Assembly: GCA_002633005.1 (NCBI GenBank)
Contig: NMRA01000008.1
Span: forward strand, 688,985-752,984
From: Phoronis australis
Lineage: Eukaryota > Phoronida > Phoronidae
DNA length: 64,000 bases
Direction: 5' to 3'
Shown here in pieces: positions 26,621-38,539 of the stretch; the first letter of the stretch is position 1; the number at the start of each line of letters is the position of its first letter. The translations under genes and the position numbers were made by a program. The notes below the pieces were generated by a model. That model had not been told where the DNA came from. It did not search any database and saw only the letters and a list, made by a program, of their open reading frames with translations.

Positions 26621-27410
26621 CTGACAACGTTTAAAGGCCATTTTCGTGACATATTCATCCGTGAAGTATTGAATAATATTAAGCTATCCAAAGTGACAGC
26701 AAGTGGAACACACCTGGCGCCCTCCCTCAGCAACAGCGACAATCATTACCCTACGCCCCCACTCGACACATCGTGTCTACCAAGTTGAAATTTAACATGA
26801 ACTGAGTATGAAAACATTACGAGTAGATTAAAATGTTCTGATAATGATCATAGAAAAGACATTTTCATTTCAGAGGCGCTTGGCGAAATAAGGATATCTT
26901 GCTGAGTAAAATCCCAATAATTGGAAAGAAGTTATTTTTTATATTACCTACCTGCCAAATGTAAACATGTATTATAGATTAAGTTTATAGAAATAAGTAG
27001 TTCTATCAAAATGATGTATCATTATGTATTCTTTGACCTCTAAAGTCGTGAAACAAGAATTCAAACGACGTTAAGCACTACCTTGCCGAGACAGTAATTT
27101 ATTTATCCCGCCAGTGGTTACCAACAAGCTGCGTCTAGTAACGACAAGCCTGCGGAAAGAATGCAATAGCCTACGACCACGTGTCACTAATGTCGCCTGT
27201 CGTGGGTTTGTGCTATTTCCTGACTTTTGCAAAAGCCGTTGATGTTTGCCACTAAAACCGTCAATAAAAGATGTGTTACCATGGCGAAAGGCCTGGAATC
27301 ACAAAATACGTATTTTATATACTGTAACAATAGCGTTTCAAGCAAAGATTGACAAAATGTTTTATTGATATAGGTGTTTACAAAAACAAAGCTACGACGA
27401 TGCAAAGCAT

Positions 27411-27573
27411 CCGCGGCTGGTACTATCCGTGAACTGGCAGATCCGAGGCTGGTACTGTCCGTCAACTGGCAGATCCGAGGCTGGTACTGTCCGTGAACTG
27501 GCAGATCCGCGGCTGCATGGTACTGTCCGTGAACTGGCAGATCCGCGGCTAGTACTGTCCATGAACTGGCAGA
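27411..27573. repeat. 32-bp minisatellite, about five copies
   Basis: The unit includes CAGATCCGAGGCTGGTACTG then TCCGTGAACTGG. One copy has a 4-bp insertion (GCAT), so the array is not a multiple of three throughout. Confidence 0.92.
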
Positions 27574-28337
27574 TTCGTGTTCGCAGGATTCCACAGTAAT
27601 TACTCACACGCACAAAAACGTCGCGCTGACTTTACATAGGCAAGATGAGAGATTGAGGCATTTTAGCATTCCGTAAGGGACAAGATATCGTGGAATCGAG
27701 TAGAGATTACAACTAACTAAAGAAACCGGCTGCATTTTTTGTTCTTGTAATAGAGGAGACAAATGTTACTGAATATGCCTCTCGCAGCTTTGCCAAAGAA
27801 AATTAAGTTTCTTGCCCCTATAACACTAAAGCGGATCCGTTGAAAAGTGTATTGAAACTTGAACGATCAGCACCCGAGAAACTACGTGTATGGCCGGTGC
27901 TGTGTGAAACTTCGATTCAGTTGTGCGTGGTAATTATTTTAACATTTACACAGATCTATCCTAAAGGTACCAATAAGGAGCCTTAGGACGGGATGTCGAC
28001 CATCATGACCCCTAATATGTGTTCAACACGTTCGATATTCTTTTCATGCGGTTTTATTGCCTTTAGATGTGTAATGGGGCCTCACCAACGAATGGTTCTG
28101 CCTTGTGTGGATATGCCCTAACGCTGTGCCCAGGTGTTAAATTTATATCCTCATATTGTTGCCAAACGCATGTCTTACGAGGTGTTATCTAATGCCTGTA
28201 TGCCTCATGGTAGCAACAGTACAATATCAGAGCACCTGTCTTTCAGGTGTGTTCGAGACATCCAACATTTTGGAAACACGGCAGTTCTATTCACGAAAGA
28301 AGTTTTACTCGACCCAATTTCCTACAACACGTCATTT

Positions 28338-28487
28338 CATGGGCGGCGCAGCACTGAAAAACGTAGCGAGCTAAAGTCCCCCAGCCCCTTTTTGGTGCAC
28401 CGCCTATAGAACATGGGCCCCGTAGCACTGAAAAAAGTGGGGGGCTATAGCCCCCCCCCCAGCCCCCTATATGGTGCGCCGCCCATG
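28338..28487 (+). mobile_element. CATGGGCGGCGC repeat, copy A
   Basis: About 150 bp bounded by CATGGGCGGCGC and GCGCCGCCCATG. It is itself a dimer: the GCACTGAAAAA and CCCCCAGCCCC blocks occur twice. Reverse complement of copy B at 29031-29178. Confidence 0.85.
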
Positions 28488-29030
28488 CATTGGAATTTTA
28501 TCAGTATTCTCAATTCGAGGTTGCACGTCTACAACCCGGGTTAAAGAGTNACATCGCGACACTTGGACGTTATATTTTTTTAATTTGCATTTAGCCCTGT
28601 ATAGCCCGCCAAAAACTATAAAAGCTAATCGTTCTCATCATATATCTGACGGTGATAGGATCGGTTTTCCGTTATCACCAATAACATCGAAACTATCAGC
28701 GACACAAGAAAATGCTCTTGCCGTGTTTATTAGGGTTGACAAATCCTAGAATTGCAAAATTCGAAAATGGCGTTTTGCCGAGACCTATTATGTAAGAGTA
28801 AAAGCCTAATTGAAATTTCATTTTTAGTAAGTCGAACAGAGAAAAATACAGCTTTAATTTGCGTTTTTCTGTAGACATTATTGCCGTTTGAATAAGGCGA
28901 ACTAGTATTAGTTTTTCATTTATACTACACGCGGGATGAAATACATAAGATATATTATGGCGTCTTAAACAACCAAAATGTTGTTTCGTCCATTAATTTT
29001 AATTAGGTGTAGCTTTTCGAGCCTCCAAAA

Positions 29031-29178
29031 CATGGGCGGCGCACCATAGGGGGCTTGGGGGGGGGGCTATAGCCCCCCACTTTTTCAGTGTTAGGTCGCA
29101 CATGGTCTATAGGCGGTGCACCCCAGGCTGCTGAGGGGGCTTTAGCCCCCCACTTTTTTCAGTGCTGCGCCGCCCATG
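29031..29178 (-). mobile_element. CATGGGCGGCGC repeat, copy B (inverted)
   Basis: It matches copy A in the opposite direction, again as a dimer with GGGGGCTATAGCCCCCC cores. Copies A and B may be long inverted ends of one element of about 840 bp with a 543-bp interior. Confidence 0.85.
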
Positions 29179-31032
29179 CAAAAGCGTACGCAGAGACTTC
29201 CGTTTGCCTGTCCTCAGGGAAGTAAACCAACATCTTATTCACTTCTATGATCTAAAATTAAACACCATTCTATCTATTTAACTTTCTATTACAATTAAAC
29301 TTTTTTTCGTCCCAAACGCATTTATAATAAACTCACCTATAGTATTTTTGGATCACATGTTAAAAAGTAGTTTGGATTTACAGATGCAAGTCAAATAACC
29401 GGCTATCAGCGAGTCGTAAAACCAAGCTGCTTATAGAAAACAACCGCAATAAGGGACAATAAATAACCGTATATGTTGCATTCATACGACCACAACAGAG
29501 CAAAAGTGGGAAATAATAGGTACTAAATGAAATTCTTTCGCCCTGACTGACCAGCTAGGTTATTAATGACTCTGTCTTGGTTGTTGCGCAGTCTACGGGA
29601 TGACGCACGTTAAACTGGCATTGCCATGACACCCGTTATCATCGCAACATCGTCATGACGAGCATCATTTTGTCAGACCGATAGTGATAGCGCGCAACAT
29701 TGTTATGTGATTAACCAATAGAACATGAAGGGAATGAAGACGCCAGAGTTATAATTTCAATAATTGGTGCCGCTCTGTCATTACAGAGATTGGCCTTTGC
29801 ACGCTTGCAGATCGGTACAAATCTCAGAAAAAACATGAAACTCCCGTACGCGTATGGCCCAAAATGCACGGTGGGGTTCCCTGAACTGGGGCGCCATCTA
29901 TCAGTAACACAGGAGATCAATTTCTGAAATTCCGTCCGCCCACCCAATAAACACATGGATGTATGAGACCAAGGGCAACTCATTCATTTTTGAGAATTAA
30001 GTCTCCTTTTATCGGAGCTCTAAAGAAATTTTGCTCACGTTTGACAGTCACTGTTTAAAGTAATGACGTGCTGGTTTTCAAAATTAACTGCACAATCAGA
30101 AACAAAAACACAATTTTGAATATTGAATATGTGCACACCAACGACGTTTTCTAAAAATCGACTTAGAGATAATTAACATCCTGCTTACAAACAGATTTCC
30201 CGTTCAGGTCTTCTATCGGTTCAACTGTTCCATTAAAACATTTAAATATGTGAAATCCTTTCACACGAAAACGTCAACTTCCATTGAACTCGCCACACGC
30301 GGAACTAGGCCATATGTACCCGTCAGTTCATATCTCAGTGACCGTACACAACCCTTTATCAGCTTGTTTACAGTATGTTACAAATGGCCGCCTCCAGGAA
30401 ACGTTTCCTCTCACGACTTCGGTAACCTTTCTTCAGTCGCTGGTCCATGGCTACCACGTCTAAGTCCAGCTTATTACCCTCCCTCTGCAAAAGAGCAGTC
30501 GTGTTAGTGAATGCTGCGCGTGAACTTGGAATCTTGCGTAATCTCAAGATCACGTGCGCGTGAACTTGGAATACACGAGGAAACTTGACTAGTTCACTCT
30601 AATAATCACGCTCACGTTGATAAAAGTTTGCACTGCTCTAAATCAAATTATATGTTAATAAAATAACGTAAATTTGAACCAATCGTTTTTCAACTATTGG
30701 CGATCTTATTAACCAAACAATAATTGATTCAACCATTCCTTTGAGTCTTTAACAGTTAAGTAAAAGATAAAATGGGTGCTCATGAGGCCAACAATTGCAA
30801 AATTTTTTAAACTGAACCAAAAAATTTCACTTGATTTCCCAACTGAATATTCAATTCCAATTCAATTCCATACGCAAGATTCCAAGCTCGCACACAGCAT
30901 GAGCACTCGACTCCTTAATTTCCGACCCACAATAGCAAAGAACGTCAACGACTACTGAGCGTTCACTTTTCATGTTTAGAGGGCATCGGACAAAGTGATA
31001 TCAGTTTTGTTGGTTCGAATTTCTTGACCCCT

Positions 31033-31203
31033 TCAAAATTTTAAAATGTGTTTTACCTGACTAGCCATCAAATGCCTATGATCGTCACGAATTGTTCTCT
31101 TCAGTTGCCGCTCGTCCATCTTTTCTTTCTGCATGTTATAAATTTCTGTCTGTTTGTCGACGCACGCCATAGCAAACATGCGAAACTCTTTGTAGTCAAT
31201 TTC
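31033..31203 (-). CDS. EFCAB9: EFCAB9 coding exon 4 (end of third EF-hand, tail)
   Basis: The acceptor is CTTTAAG|GAAATT, phase 0. EIDYKEFRMFAM completes the third EF-hand exactly where the previous exon stops, and a charged tail rich in K, R, E and D runs to TGA. The exon lies 3.9 kb from exon 3, so intron 3 is the longest of the gene. Confidence 0.86.
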   Translation of the reverse strand, partial: EIDYKEFRMFAMACVDKQTEIYNMQKEKMDERQLKRTIRDDHRHLMASQVKHILKF

Positions 31204-34200
31204 CTTAAAGAATTGTTTTCTGGATCAGACTAAGTCATGACATAGCAGGGAAGGCTATGATGGAAAATTCCCCTCAAAGCATTAATGATGAATTTTGATA
31301 ATCAAATATACAGAGGCCCGTTCCAAGTAACCAACTTAAGATCGTTTGTCTCAACCTCCGAACTTTAACGTCTACATTCGATAGGTTACGTCAACAAAGT
31401 TCAACTAGAAAGCCTAATTCAAACTTTTAAGAGCATTTTCTTGTGATTTCTGGAAAATGATTGATGTTACACACAATTCTTGTAAATGAATGACAGTAAA
31501 CACGAGGCACGATCAACAATAATTGTGGCAGATATAAATGCGGGCTATTATATGGACATGAGAAAAATAATATGTGTGCAACCAAGACAGTGCCAGAAAA
31601 TGGGACACTTATATTCCCAGTGGTCCCTCGCAAATAACATGCATAATGAAAGACGCGAAGACGGACAAAAATATACAAAACAGTGATCATAAAGCGAAAA
31701 ACAGGTATTTTCAGTCATAGACAGAAAGCATGATAAAAATGAACAAATTATAAAAAGACGCAAACACTAAATAGAAAAGTAAATAAAAACACACGGGTAA
31801 GAGTAAAATAGGAAAGAAAAATTAAAGGTGCGACAGCGATAACAACTAATTTTCATATAGTGTTTGATTTTATTATTATATCCGAAAATTTCAGTGATCC
31901 ATTTTTGTTGTTTTATTTAGGTATATTTCGTCAGGCAAGAAATTTTAAACTGTTCCGCGGCAGTATCAATTCAATGGTTAAGCTTTTTCAAAGGGTAATG
32001 TTAGTGTAACTATTTTTAAAAAAGATATCAGTCCAAAAGATTTCAACAGAGAGCTTGACCTTCGACGTGTAATAATAATGTACATCTCTTGTGTATGTCG
32101 AATATCAATTTCAACAGTTAGGGGCAGTGCCATACAACATAATATATAATGTATTATTGAGCATGTGAATTCTAACTGTTCCACACGGACGGTACCGGAT
32201 AAAAATCTCCTTTGTCCTGGAGATAGGAAAACTCATTACATTAGCCTCGTTTTAGAAATAGGCAGCTGAGTCTAGGAATGTCGGAAAATATCGCATCCAT
32301 GGAGAATTTTCAAGTTCATCCAGCTTTCCGGAGTGAGTCGCAGACGTCAGCGGAGCAGTAAACAAAGCTTGAAAAACTTGAGAAACTCCAATGGCGCGAT
32401 AACGAGGCTAAACTAGTGCTCATGGGAAGTTAAAGCATAGTGAGATACAGTGAAAATCAAGTATTGCTAGGTAACCAGGGCCGCCCTGTTGGTGGAAGCC
32501 CAACCTCTGTGAACTGGGTTCTGCCTACGTGAGAGATATACCAGGTGAGCTATTTGAAATCTCTTTTTGGACGCCATACTGATACTGAAGCACCTAGCCC
32601 CTACACATAACCGCCTTGTCCATGGAATCGACATTTGAAGGTGTCAATATCAGACATTGCTGTTTTAGCTCGTTTTTACCTGCTTTAATTTTGAGCAAAT
32701 ACCAGTGGCCCGTTCCATCAAAACTGACTTAGCTAAGACAAATCTTAAATTTTAGTAAATTTTAAGAAAAAACTTAAATTCTTAAATTGGTCTTGAGACT
32801 GTTTTCAGCAAGAGATCCTAAGTTTGAATTAAGTTTTTGATAAAAGTTCAGTCTTAATTTTAACTATCTGACCGGATGTGGAATTTTCAAAGTATGGAAG
32901 TTAAGACAAATCTTAGACTTAAATCAAAAATGAACTTAAGTCAGTTTCTTAGAACGGCCCCAGTAAAATATGAACAGTGTTTTCTTGAATATTTAATAAA
33001 TCTGTATGCGTCATCGCTTCACGATGTGAAATTTCACGCGCAAGTGGTAAGTTTTGGAGCGTGCTTTACAGTGTTTATCTACTTTTTGTTCCTTTAGGTG
33101 CTACTCTAGTTAAAACTGAGGGAATTGTTGAGAGGGGGGAGGGCGGGAGAAATAACATTCAAATAGGTCCAGTAAGCCTAAACAGAACAACTAAAACTAC
33201 TCAACAAAGGAGCGGCAGCGGTTGCAATACTTGAGTTTACCTTTCTTTATGTTGCGATTAACCGATCTCTGTCATTCAAAGATTAAAATTAAATAACTTT
33301 TAATGACATATTTAGTTTTTATAGACCGCACGCCAAAATGGCTTGAACTACGTGTAGGCACTGTTATCTATGGCAGCGAGGAGCTGTGGTAACTTGCTAT
33401 TAAACTCCCATAACCTGTAAGAAGAAATTCACAGCGTCGGAGAGAATACGGCCGCGTTAAGTGTTAATTGTAATTGAATTTGGAAAAAACACCTGTAAAT
33501 CAGGGGACGAGTCAGGCAGCTGGAGCTGAGCCGAACGGCATGACAAAGACATTTTTCATAAGTTGGTGGCGATTTGGGTTGGGGGCTGGCGGCATGGCGA
33601 AATTTGTGACAATCAGGGTCTCAAGATCAATTATCGCGCTTGTGGACGCGTGCGCCTAAGTTTCGCTTACAGGCGCAGGTCCTTTGTACAGGCGCATGTC
33701 TTCCTTTGGATGCAAATGCACATGCATTGTCCTCGAAAATGCGCACCCGTCTTGCTAATGCGAAACATTTTTACGCGACTTGGTTTCACAGTGCATTTCC
33801 TAAATTATAACTTCTGCTTGAAAATTACAGTGTCCGGACAATTTATTTTGTTCTTAAACCTGTTATTAGGTGGAACTTAGTCGTTATCAATAATATCCAC
33901 AGTCGAACTCAATTCTGAAATAAAGTTCGTTTGGGCCTATAATTTTAGGTCACGCTTGATGTGTTGAGAAGAAATAGCAGGTAACAGTTCGTTTCAGTGG
34001 CTAAGTGTTGAAAATTGGATTTAATGTTTTCATATTTGAAAAGGCTGAACAAAACTGGTACATAATTGAATGAATCATAAGTGAATATCGTAAACTGTTT
34101 GAAGGATATTAAAAAATGTTTGATCGACTTCCCATTAATTAACTGTGAGTAAAATACTTAAATTGATTTTCGTTTTTATCAAGCTACATTGTAAACGGGG

Positions 34201-37200
34201 CGGAATGTAGCATTAAGAGTTTAAACTGAAGTTCCAAGCTAATTACGTATACATGCAGTACCACATGTATTATTGGTGTTTTTAGTAATTTCTGTTAAAA
34301 ACCTATAAAGGGTACATCGCAGAAGTGGCTCTACCATTCCACATTCGGATCATGTGTATTGAACCAACCTTCTAAACCAGGTGTCCCAATACGTTAACTA
34401 AAATATTCTAAATTATGAGTAAAACTAAATGGGTTGACTGGAAGCTAACAGCGTTTTTCTTATTCCAGGAATCTCAAAGTTTGTTTTGAAACGCGTAAAA
34501 GTGCCCTAGTTTTGGAGAGAACAAACTTTTTTAGTTTTAGCATCAAACGCTATCAGTTTTGCAGATCCAACGCTGATATTAAACATTTTCAGCAAACCTG
34601 ATGGCGGAGAGCAAATAACAAAACTGTTTCTGAATTTTCTACAGTAGAGTATCAATGTCAACCAAAGAATACAATAGCAGTCAAAAGAGCAGTTCTCTTT
34701 CTGTGAAACATGCAAAGGCTGTAAGGAGGTCAGCAGTGCAGAGCCTGAAAAATCAAAATTTGTTCTGCAATTAGAGACGCCAACTTTAAGACTTCTTCCT
34801 AACTTTTGTGCCTTTTAATAAAAGCTTTGAAACTCCTGGTTTGCCATAGGTAGGTCCAGAGGGGAGTCAAGGAGATCTGCCCCCCTTTTAATTTGATTTC
34901 ATAGAATTTTTAAATTGTTGACTTCAGTGCACCCCTCTTTTTAAAAATCCTTGATCTGACCCCCCCTTTTGAAAAATCCTGGATCCGCCAGTGTTTTCTG
35001 GTATTTATATATCAGAATATTTTTGAAAGTCGCAGGAACGCCCTATTCAGTATAATCCTACGTCTTATCAATGAATTGTAGTTAGCGGGGAGTCGTTATT
35101 TCAGTCTGCAAATTGGAAAACCGTATACTAGGTACCTGGTCACCGGAGACATCGAACTCCCGAAATATGTCGCGAATTGCAGCCCCGTGAAAGTTGAAGA
35201 GAAAGCCAAAGTTTTCAAACTCCCAGCCAGAGATGTCACCAGAACAGTCCTCATCCAATAAGTCAAATACCGCCCTAGAGTGGCGGTAGATAAACTGCTT
35301 TTCCTTGCCATCCTACAGGGGCATAAATGTATAAGTTGGTATGTGTTGTGTTATTACCGGGCTTAGCTTTACATGGGCTACGTACATAGGCAGTGTATAT
35401 GGACGTGCCGCAGAGAAATTCATTCAGATTTCTAATGACAGGATGTTGTTCATTTCAGTACTCTTTTGTGGGTTAGGAACTCTTCAATATGGTGTATTTC
35501 AGATGCAATAAAGCTCTGCACGGGTGTTTCTTTCTCTTAAGGCTCTGTAGAACCCTAGAGCACCCAACTTTGACTGCATCCTGAACACCTCAGAAATGCT
35601 GATAGGATTTACATGGATATTTCATACACTCCGAATTTTATTATGCAGTTATGTTCTCTAAAATGCTGACAGGAATTGATTTTAAAATGTTCCGCTTTTG
35701 CCATAAGTGACTATAAAAACACGACTTTCATGATAAAAAACCTAAGTTGCATAAAACGAAAACAAAATGTTGTTTTTAGAAAAGTGTAACAACATTTTTG
35801 AAATTTCATCTTAAACAAATAAAATTTGGTCATGCTATTGATACCGTTGTTAAGCTATATTATTTTTTGGATAATTTTTTTAAATATACATAGTTACGTA
35901 ACCCAATTAAATGTCAGATAGATGACTTTTTACTTTCATAACGTGTAAAGTTTTGTTGTAGATATTTGGCTAAACACGCGGACTTGTCAATCAGGACGTA
36001 GTTTGTGGAAATAACTAAACCATAGACCAAAGCATTGGTTACTACTGAATTAAATAAAGTGGACGTTTGTACAAAGTTTATGGGATACTTATATCTACGC
36101 AAGAGTGAGCGTTTTATGGTTTATAACAAAGAACATCGTCACCGGCACTTGTATTGGTACTAACTCTCTTGCGGATTGGATTTCTGTCTTGACAACTCTA
36201 CAAAAGATGTATTCTCATTTCCAAGCCGAGTGGTACACCGAGTCAAAATACAGGCGCGTACCAACTGAGGCAGTTTTTCGGGGGCTGGGTTCAGAACCTG
36301 GGACAACTCTTGCAGTTCAAAAAAGAGTATTGGACAGAACAATCCAATTTTCTTGATGAGGCATGTCACATTATTAGTTTCTTCGTTCTTTAGCTTTTCG
36401 TGCACAGTCGGTAATGTTCGGAAAACGAAGAATTGATTATTACGATAACATGATTGGGCAGTGTTAGAGTGGATGACAGCGCTACCGTACCTGAACAGAT
36501 AACAATATGCACATAAGTAAGTAAAATTCATCAAAGCTGATCTCTCCAGACCCATCCAAATCCAACATCTCAAACACCCTGTAAATCTCGTCTGTGGACA
36601 GGTCGGTCACGTGGTGCATCAGCTCCACGAATTGTAAGTCTACAATGATAAACGCGTAATATGATAATTACTTCATAGATGACAGCTTCGACGATAAAAT
36701 TTTAAAATGATGAAAAATTGAGAGATAGGGCCTGCGTTTGGACATTTGAAAAGGGATTCTCCGAGTTAAAGTGACCAGAACTAGAACGCTCATTGTGACC
36801 CTCAAACGTCCAAACGATATAGCTACTAGCAACTTTTGAGTTGAAGTTGCATTTCGCCCTGCTTGGTTGGCTGGACAAATAAGTAGCATGTTTACCGTCA
36901 ACATTAAATGAAATTAGTTTCATAATATTCCCCATATTGATTCCGTTACCAAGAGTAACATGGAAACCGCCAATGACTCAAGAAAAACTCTTAGAGTTAC
37001 TGGGCAACCTTGAAATTGAAATTTCGAAAACGGCGCGTGTACGCATTGCTTAGGACTCTGGTTGGTAACGGAAATAGAATTCTTTCACCGTAAGAAACTT
37101 TATGAGAGGGGATCAGAGTTAAAGGCGTATATTCATTCCTTGCTTTTAACCAGCTTAATTAGGCCAAGTGCGGCTTTAAAAGTGTAGGACAGCTTATTTG

Positions 37201-38339
37201 ATCAGGAGGATCTAGAACCGGGTTCTCATACGTTTTTCAAATTCGGACTCAAAATTGGTTTTAGCAGATCCCATTCTACTTGTATGCGAACTCAAACTAA
37301 GTATCTGTTATTCTGTGCTTGAGCATATGTAGCTTACATGTAGCCTACATGTAGCCTACGTGTAGCCTACATGTTTCCTGCGTGTAGCCTACATGTAGCC
37401 TACATCTAGCCTACGTGTAGCCTACATGTAGCCTGCGTGGCTAACTATCTAATTACAGTGCGCACTTCTAAAAGTTCGAGACCGAGCGCGAAATTTCCAG
37501 ATTTTACACGAGATTGTAGCTCGAATCCAGGGGGAGACAACTGAAAACTTCGACTAGAAACCATAATGAACTGAGCACAGACATAACGGGAAATGCCAAA
37601 CAAACTTTGAGTTCGATTTCGAGTACAAGACTCTACCCCGGTTCCTGATGTGTGCAAATATAGGAAAGTAGCGACGTCGATCGTGACACGGTCGTGTAAA
37701 TCCGATTAAGGCTACGTATGAGAACCTCGAAAATGTCCAAATTTGTCAAACTTTGGAAAACCAAATCTCTCTAACGGTTGATCGGATTTATATGAAACTT
37801 TTAGATATCATATCTTATGTACTGTTCTGGCTGGCCATGTTCTCCATTACGCTGTTACTCGTTTTTAAAGTTTTCCACCTCTGCATGAGGGACTACCAAA
37901 AAGGGAACTCATAGGTTGGATCAAAGAAAATCATGCGAAATGGCAGTTTAGAAACAGCCTTTTTTGATATTTTACCTTGAGCATTTATATCGAACAAAAT
38001 TGGTCATGTTATCGATACCCTACCGTCTTTTTGCTAAATTATACTAAAAAGACAGATTAGTATAAATTCAACAATCAAATTCTACAAAATTTTCTACTTT
38101 CAGAAAATACACACTTCTACTAAGTTAAAATCTATTGTTTTGTAGACATTAGGCTAAGTACGCCGATAAGGTCCTACATGCCCAAGAGACGACAAATATC
38201 AGATACCATTAAGCTGCTTCTGGCAGTGAATGTCAATGAGTTGGAAGAACATCTTCAGCACCATTACACCACGTACATGCAGGAGACTGTAAATCTTGTC
38301 GAGGTGCAAAAATTTGAACAGGTCACAGTGAACTTTCAT
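31033..38339 (-). CDS. EFCAB9: EFCAB9, EF-hand calcium sensor of the CatSper channel, four exons
   Basis: EFCAB9 is known in mammals as the sperm flagellar partner of CatSper-zeta that confers pH-dependent calcium sensing on the CatSper channel. Exons on the minus strand: 38339-38207 (44 codons + 1 nt), 36639-36491, 35312-35136 and 31203-31033; phases 1, 0, 0 join without a break to give 209 residues, against about 197 in human. Diagnostic family blocks are seen: HLDKIYSLL near the N-terminus, MHHVTDLS at 52-59, FYLLMCILL in exon 2 and FIYRHSRAVFDLLD at 101-114. Three EF-hand loops are recognisable: D71-E82 (DLDGSGEISFDE), D114-E125 (DEDCSGDISGWE) and D148-E159, the last split by intron 3 (DVSGDQ then EIDYKE). 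Loops 1 and 2 have canonical ligands; loop 3 has serine at position 3. A basic helical tail follows. The last exon could alternatively splice at an internal CAG|GTAAAA 27 bases before the stop. Confidence 0.91.
32703..32964. mobile_element. MITE with GGCCCGTTCC ends
   Basis: The left end CAGTGGCCCGTTCCATCAAA and the inverted right end CTGGGGCCGTTCTAAGAAAC agree; both continue with ACTGACTTA. The interior is built from AAATCTTA/TAAGATTT pieces. A solo end with CAGAGGCCCGTTCCAAGTAA lies at 31311. Confidence 0.7.
34845..34993. mobile_element. hAT-like MITE, copy 2 (EFCAB9 intron 3)
   Basis: Same orientation and body as copy 1: CATAGGTAGGTCCAG at the left, CTGGATCCGCCAGTG at the right, with TTTTTAAAAATCC and GATCTGACCCCCC inside. 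About 149 bp. Confidence 0.72.
35136..35312 (-). CDS. EFCAB9: EFCAB9 coding exon 3 (second EF-hand)
   Basis: The acceptor is CCTGTAG|GATGGC and the donor is GACCAG|GTACCT. The exon is 59 codons, residues 95-153. It includes FIYRHSRAVFDLLD, loop DEDCSGDISGWE and the start of the third loop (DVSGDQ). Confidence 0.93.
35580..36100 (+). repeat. Dispersed repeat family, copy 1 (EFCAB9 intron 2)
   Basis: It shares ordered blocks with copies near 37730 and 56190: AAATTTGGTCATGCTATTGA, an AT-rich stretch and TTTTGTTGTAGATATTTGGC. Confidence 0.6.
36491..36639 (-). CDS. EFCAB9: EFCAB9 coding exon 2 (first EF-hand)
   Basis: The acceptor is ATTGTAG|ACTTAC and the donor is TTCAG|GTACGG. The exon encodes residues 45-94, including the canonical loop DLDGSGEISFDE. 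Confidence 0.92.
37326..37440. repeat. 11-bp minisatellite (EFCAB9 intron 1)
   Basis: About ten copies of ATGTAGCCTAC with variants such as GTGTAGCCTAC, ATCTAGCCTAC and ATGTTTCCTGC. Confidence 0.93.
37720..38170 (+). repeat. Dispersed repeat family, copy 2 (EFCAB9 intron 1)
   Basis: Blocks AAAATGTCCAAATTTGTCAA, TATGAAACTTTTAGAT, AAAATTGGTCATGTTATCGA and TTTGTAGACATTAGGCTAAG occur in the same order as in the other copies. It ends about 40 bp from the EFCAB9 exon 1 donor. Confidence 0.65.
38207..38339 (-). CDS. EFCAB9: EFCAB9 coding exon 1
   Basis: ATG at 38339, with the donor AATG|GTATCT. It encodes MKVHCDLFKFLHLDKIYSLL and the next 24 residues, ending in QLN plus one base that completes Asp45 in the next exon. 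A 78-codon open frame on the opposite strand here is a shadow. Confidence 0.88.
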
Positions 38340-38539
38340 GTTGTTCAAAATACGGACACTGTCCTTAAATACAGCAACGTGAGAAGATTAGCAATTTTCA
38401 GTCGCTCGTGGTGCAGATCGCTCGCGCAATGAGTGGAGCAGTCTGCACTGACATGAGCTGTATGTTCAAATTGTAAAATTAATATTCATAGCCAATCAAC
38501 TCAGACTCGGATTCAGGTTTGATTAGAAACTACTGAGCT

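Larger units (their letters stand above)
24170..31032. other. Gene-poor interval between Nkx6 and EFCAB9
   Basis: Apart from the microsatellite, the minisatellite and the inverted MITE pair, no exon with splice borders and family resemblance was found on either strand. Confidence 0.55.
31204..35135 (-). other. EFCAB9: EFCAB9 intron 3
   Basis: It holds two relics of one MITE family (half copy near 31311-31345, full copy 32703-32964) and hAT-like copy 2. A G-rich patch (GGGGGGAGGGCGGG) lies near 33136. No exon seen. Confidence 0.6.

Noticed and set aside
26078-26742. Several open frames on both strands
   Set aside because: They translate the compound microsatellite into runs of N, D, L or V; no independent evidence of coding.
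27187-27613. Two overlapping minus-strand frames with repeats of the type GSASSRTVP
   Set aside because: They come from the 32-bp minisatellite; a 32-bp period shifts frame, and a 4-bp insertion breaks regularity. No start context or domain.
35090-35135. Read-through of EFCAB9 exon 3 into the intron as a short C-terminus
   Set aside because: It would break the third EF-hand after DVSGDQ; the downstream exon completes the loop exactly.
37326-37440. Regular repeats that could suggest a CRISPR array
   Set aside because: Units are contiguous with no unique spacers, and the window is eukaryotic.
38178-38432. 84-codon plus-strand frame
   Set aside because: It is the antisense shadow of EFCAB9 exon 1, whose minus-strand reading matches the family and splices correctly.
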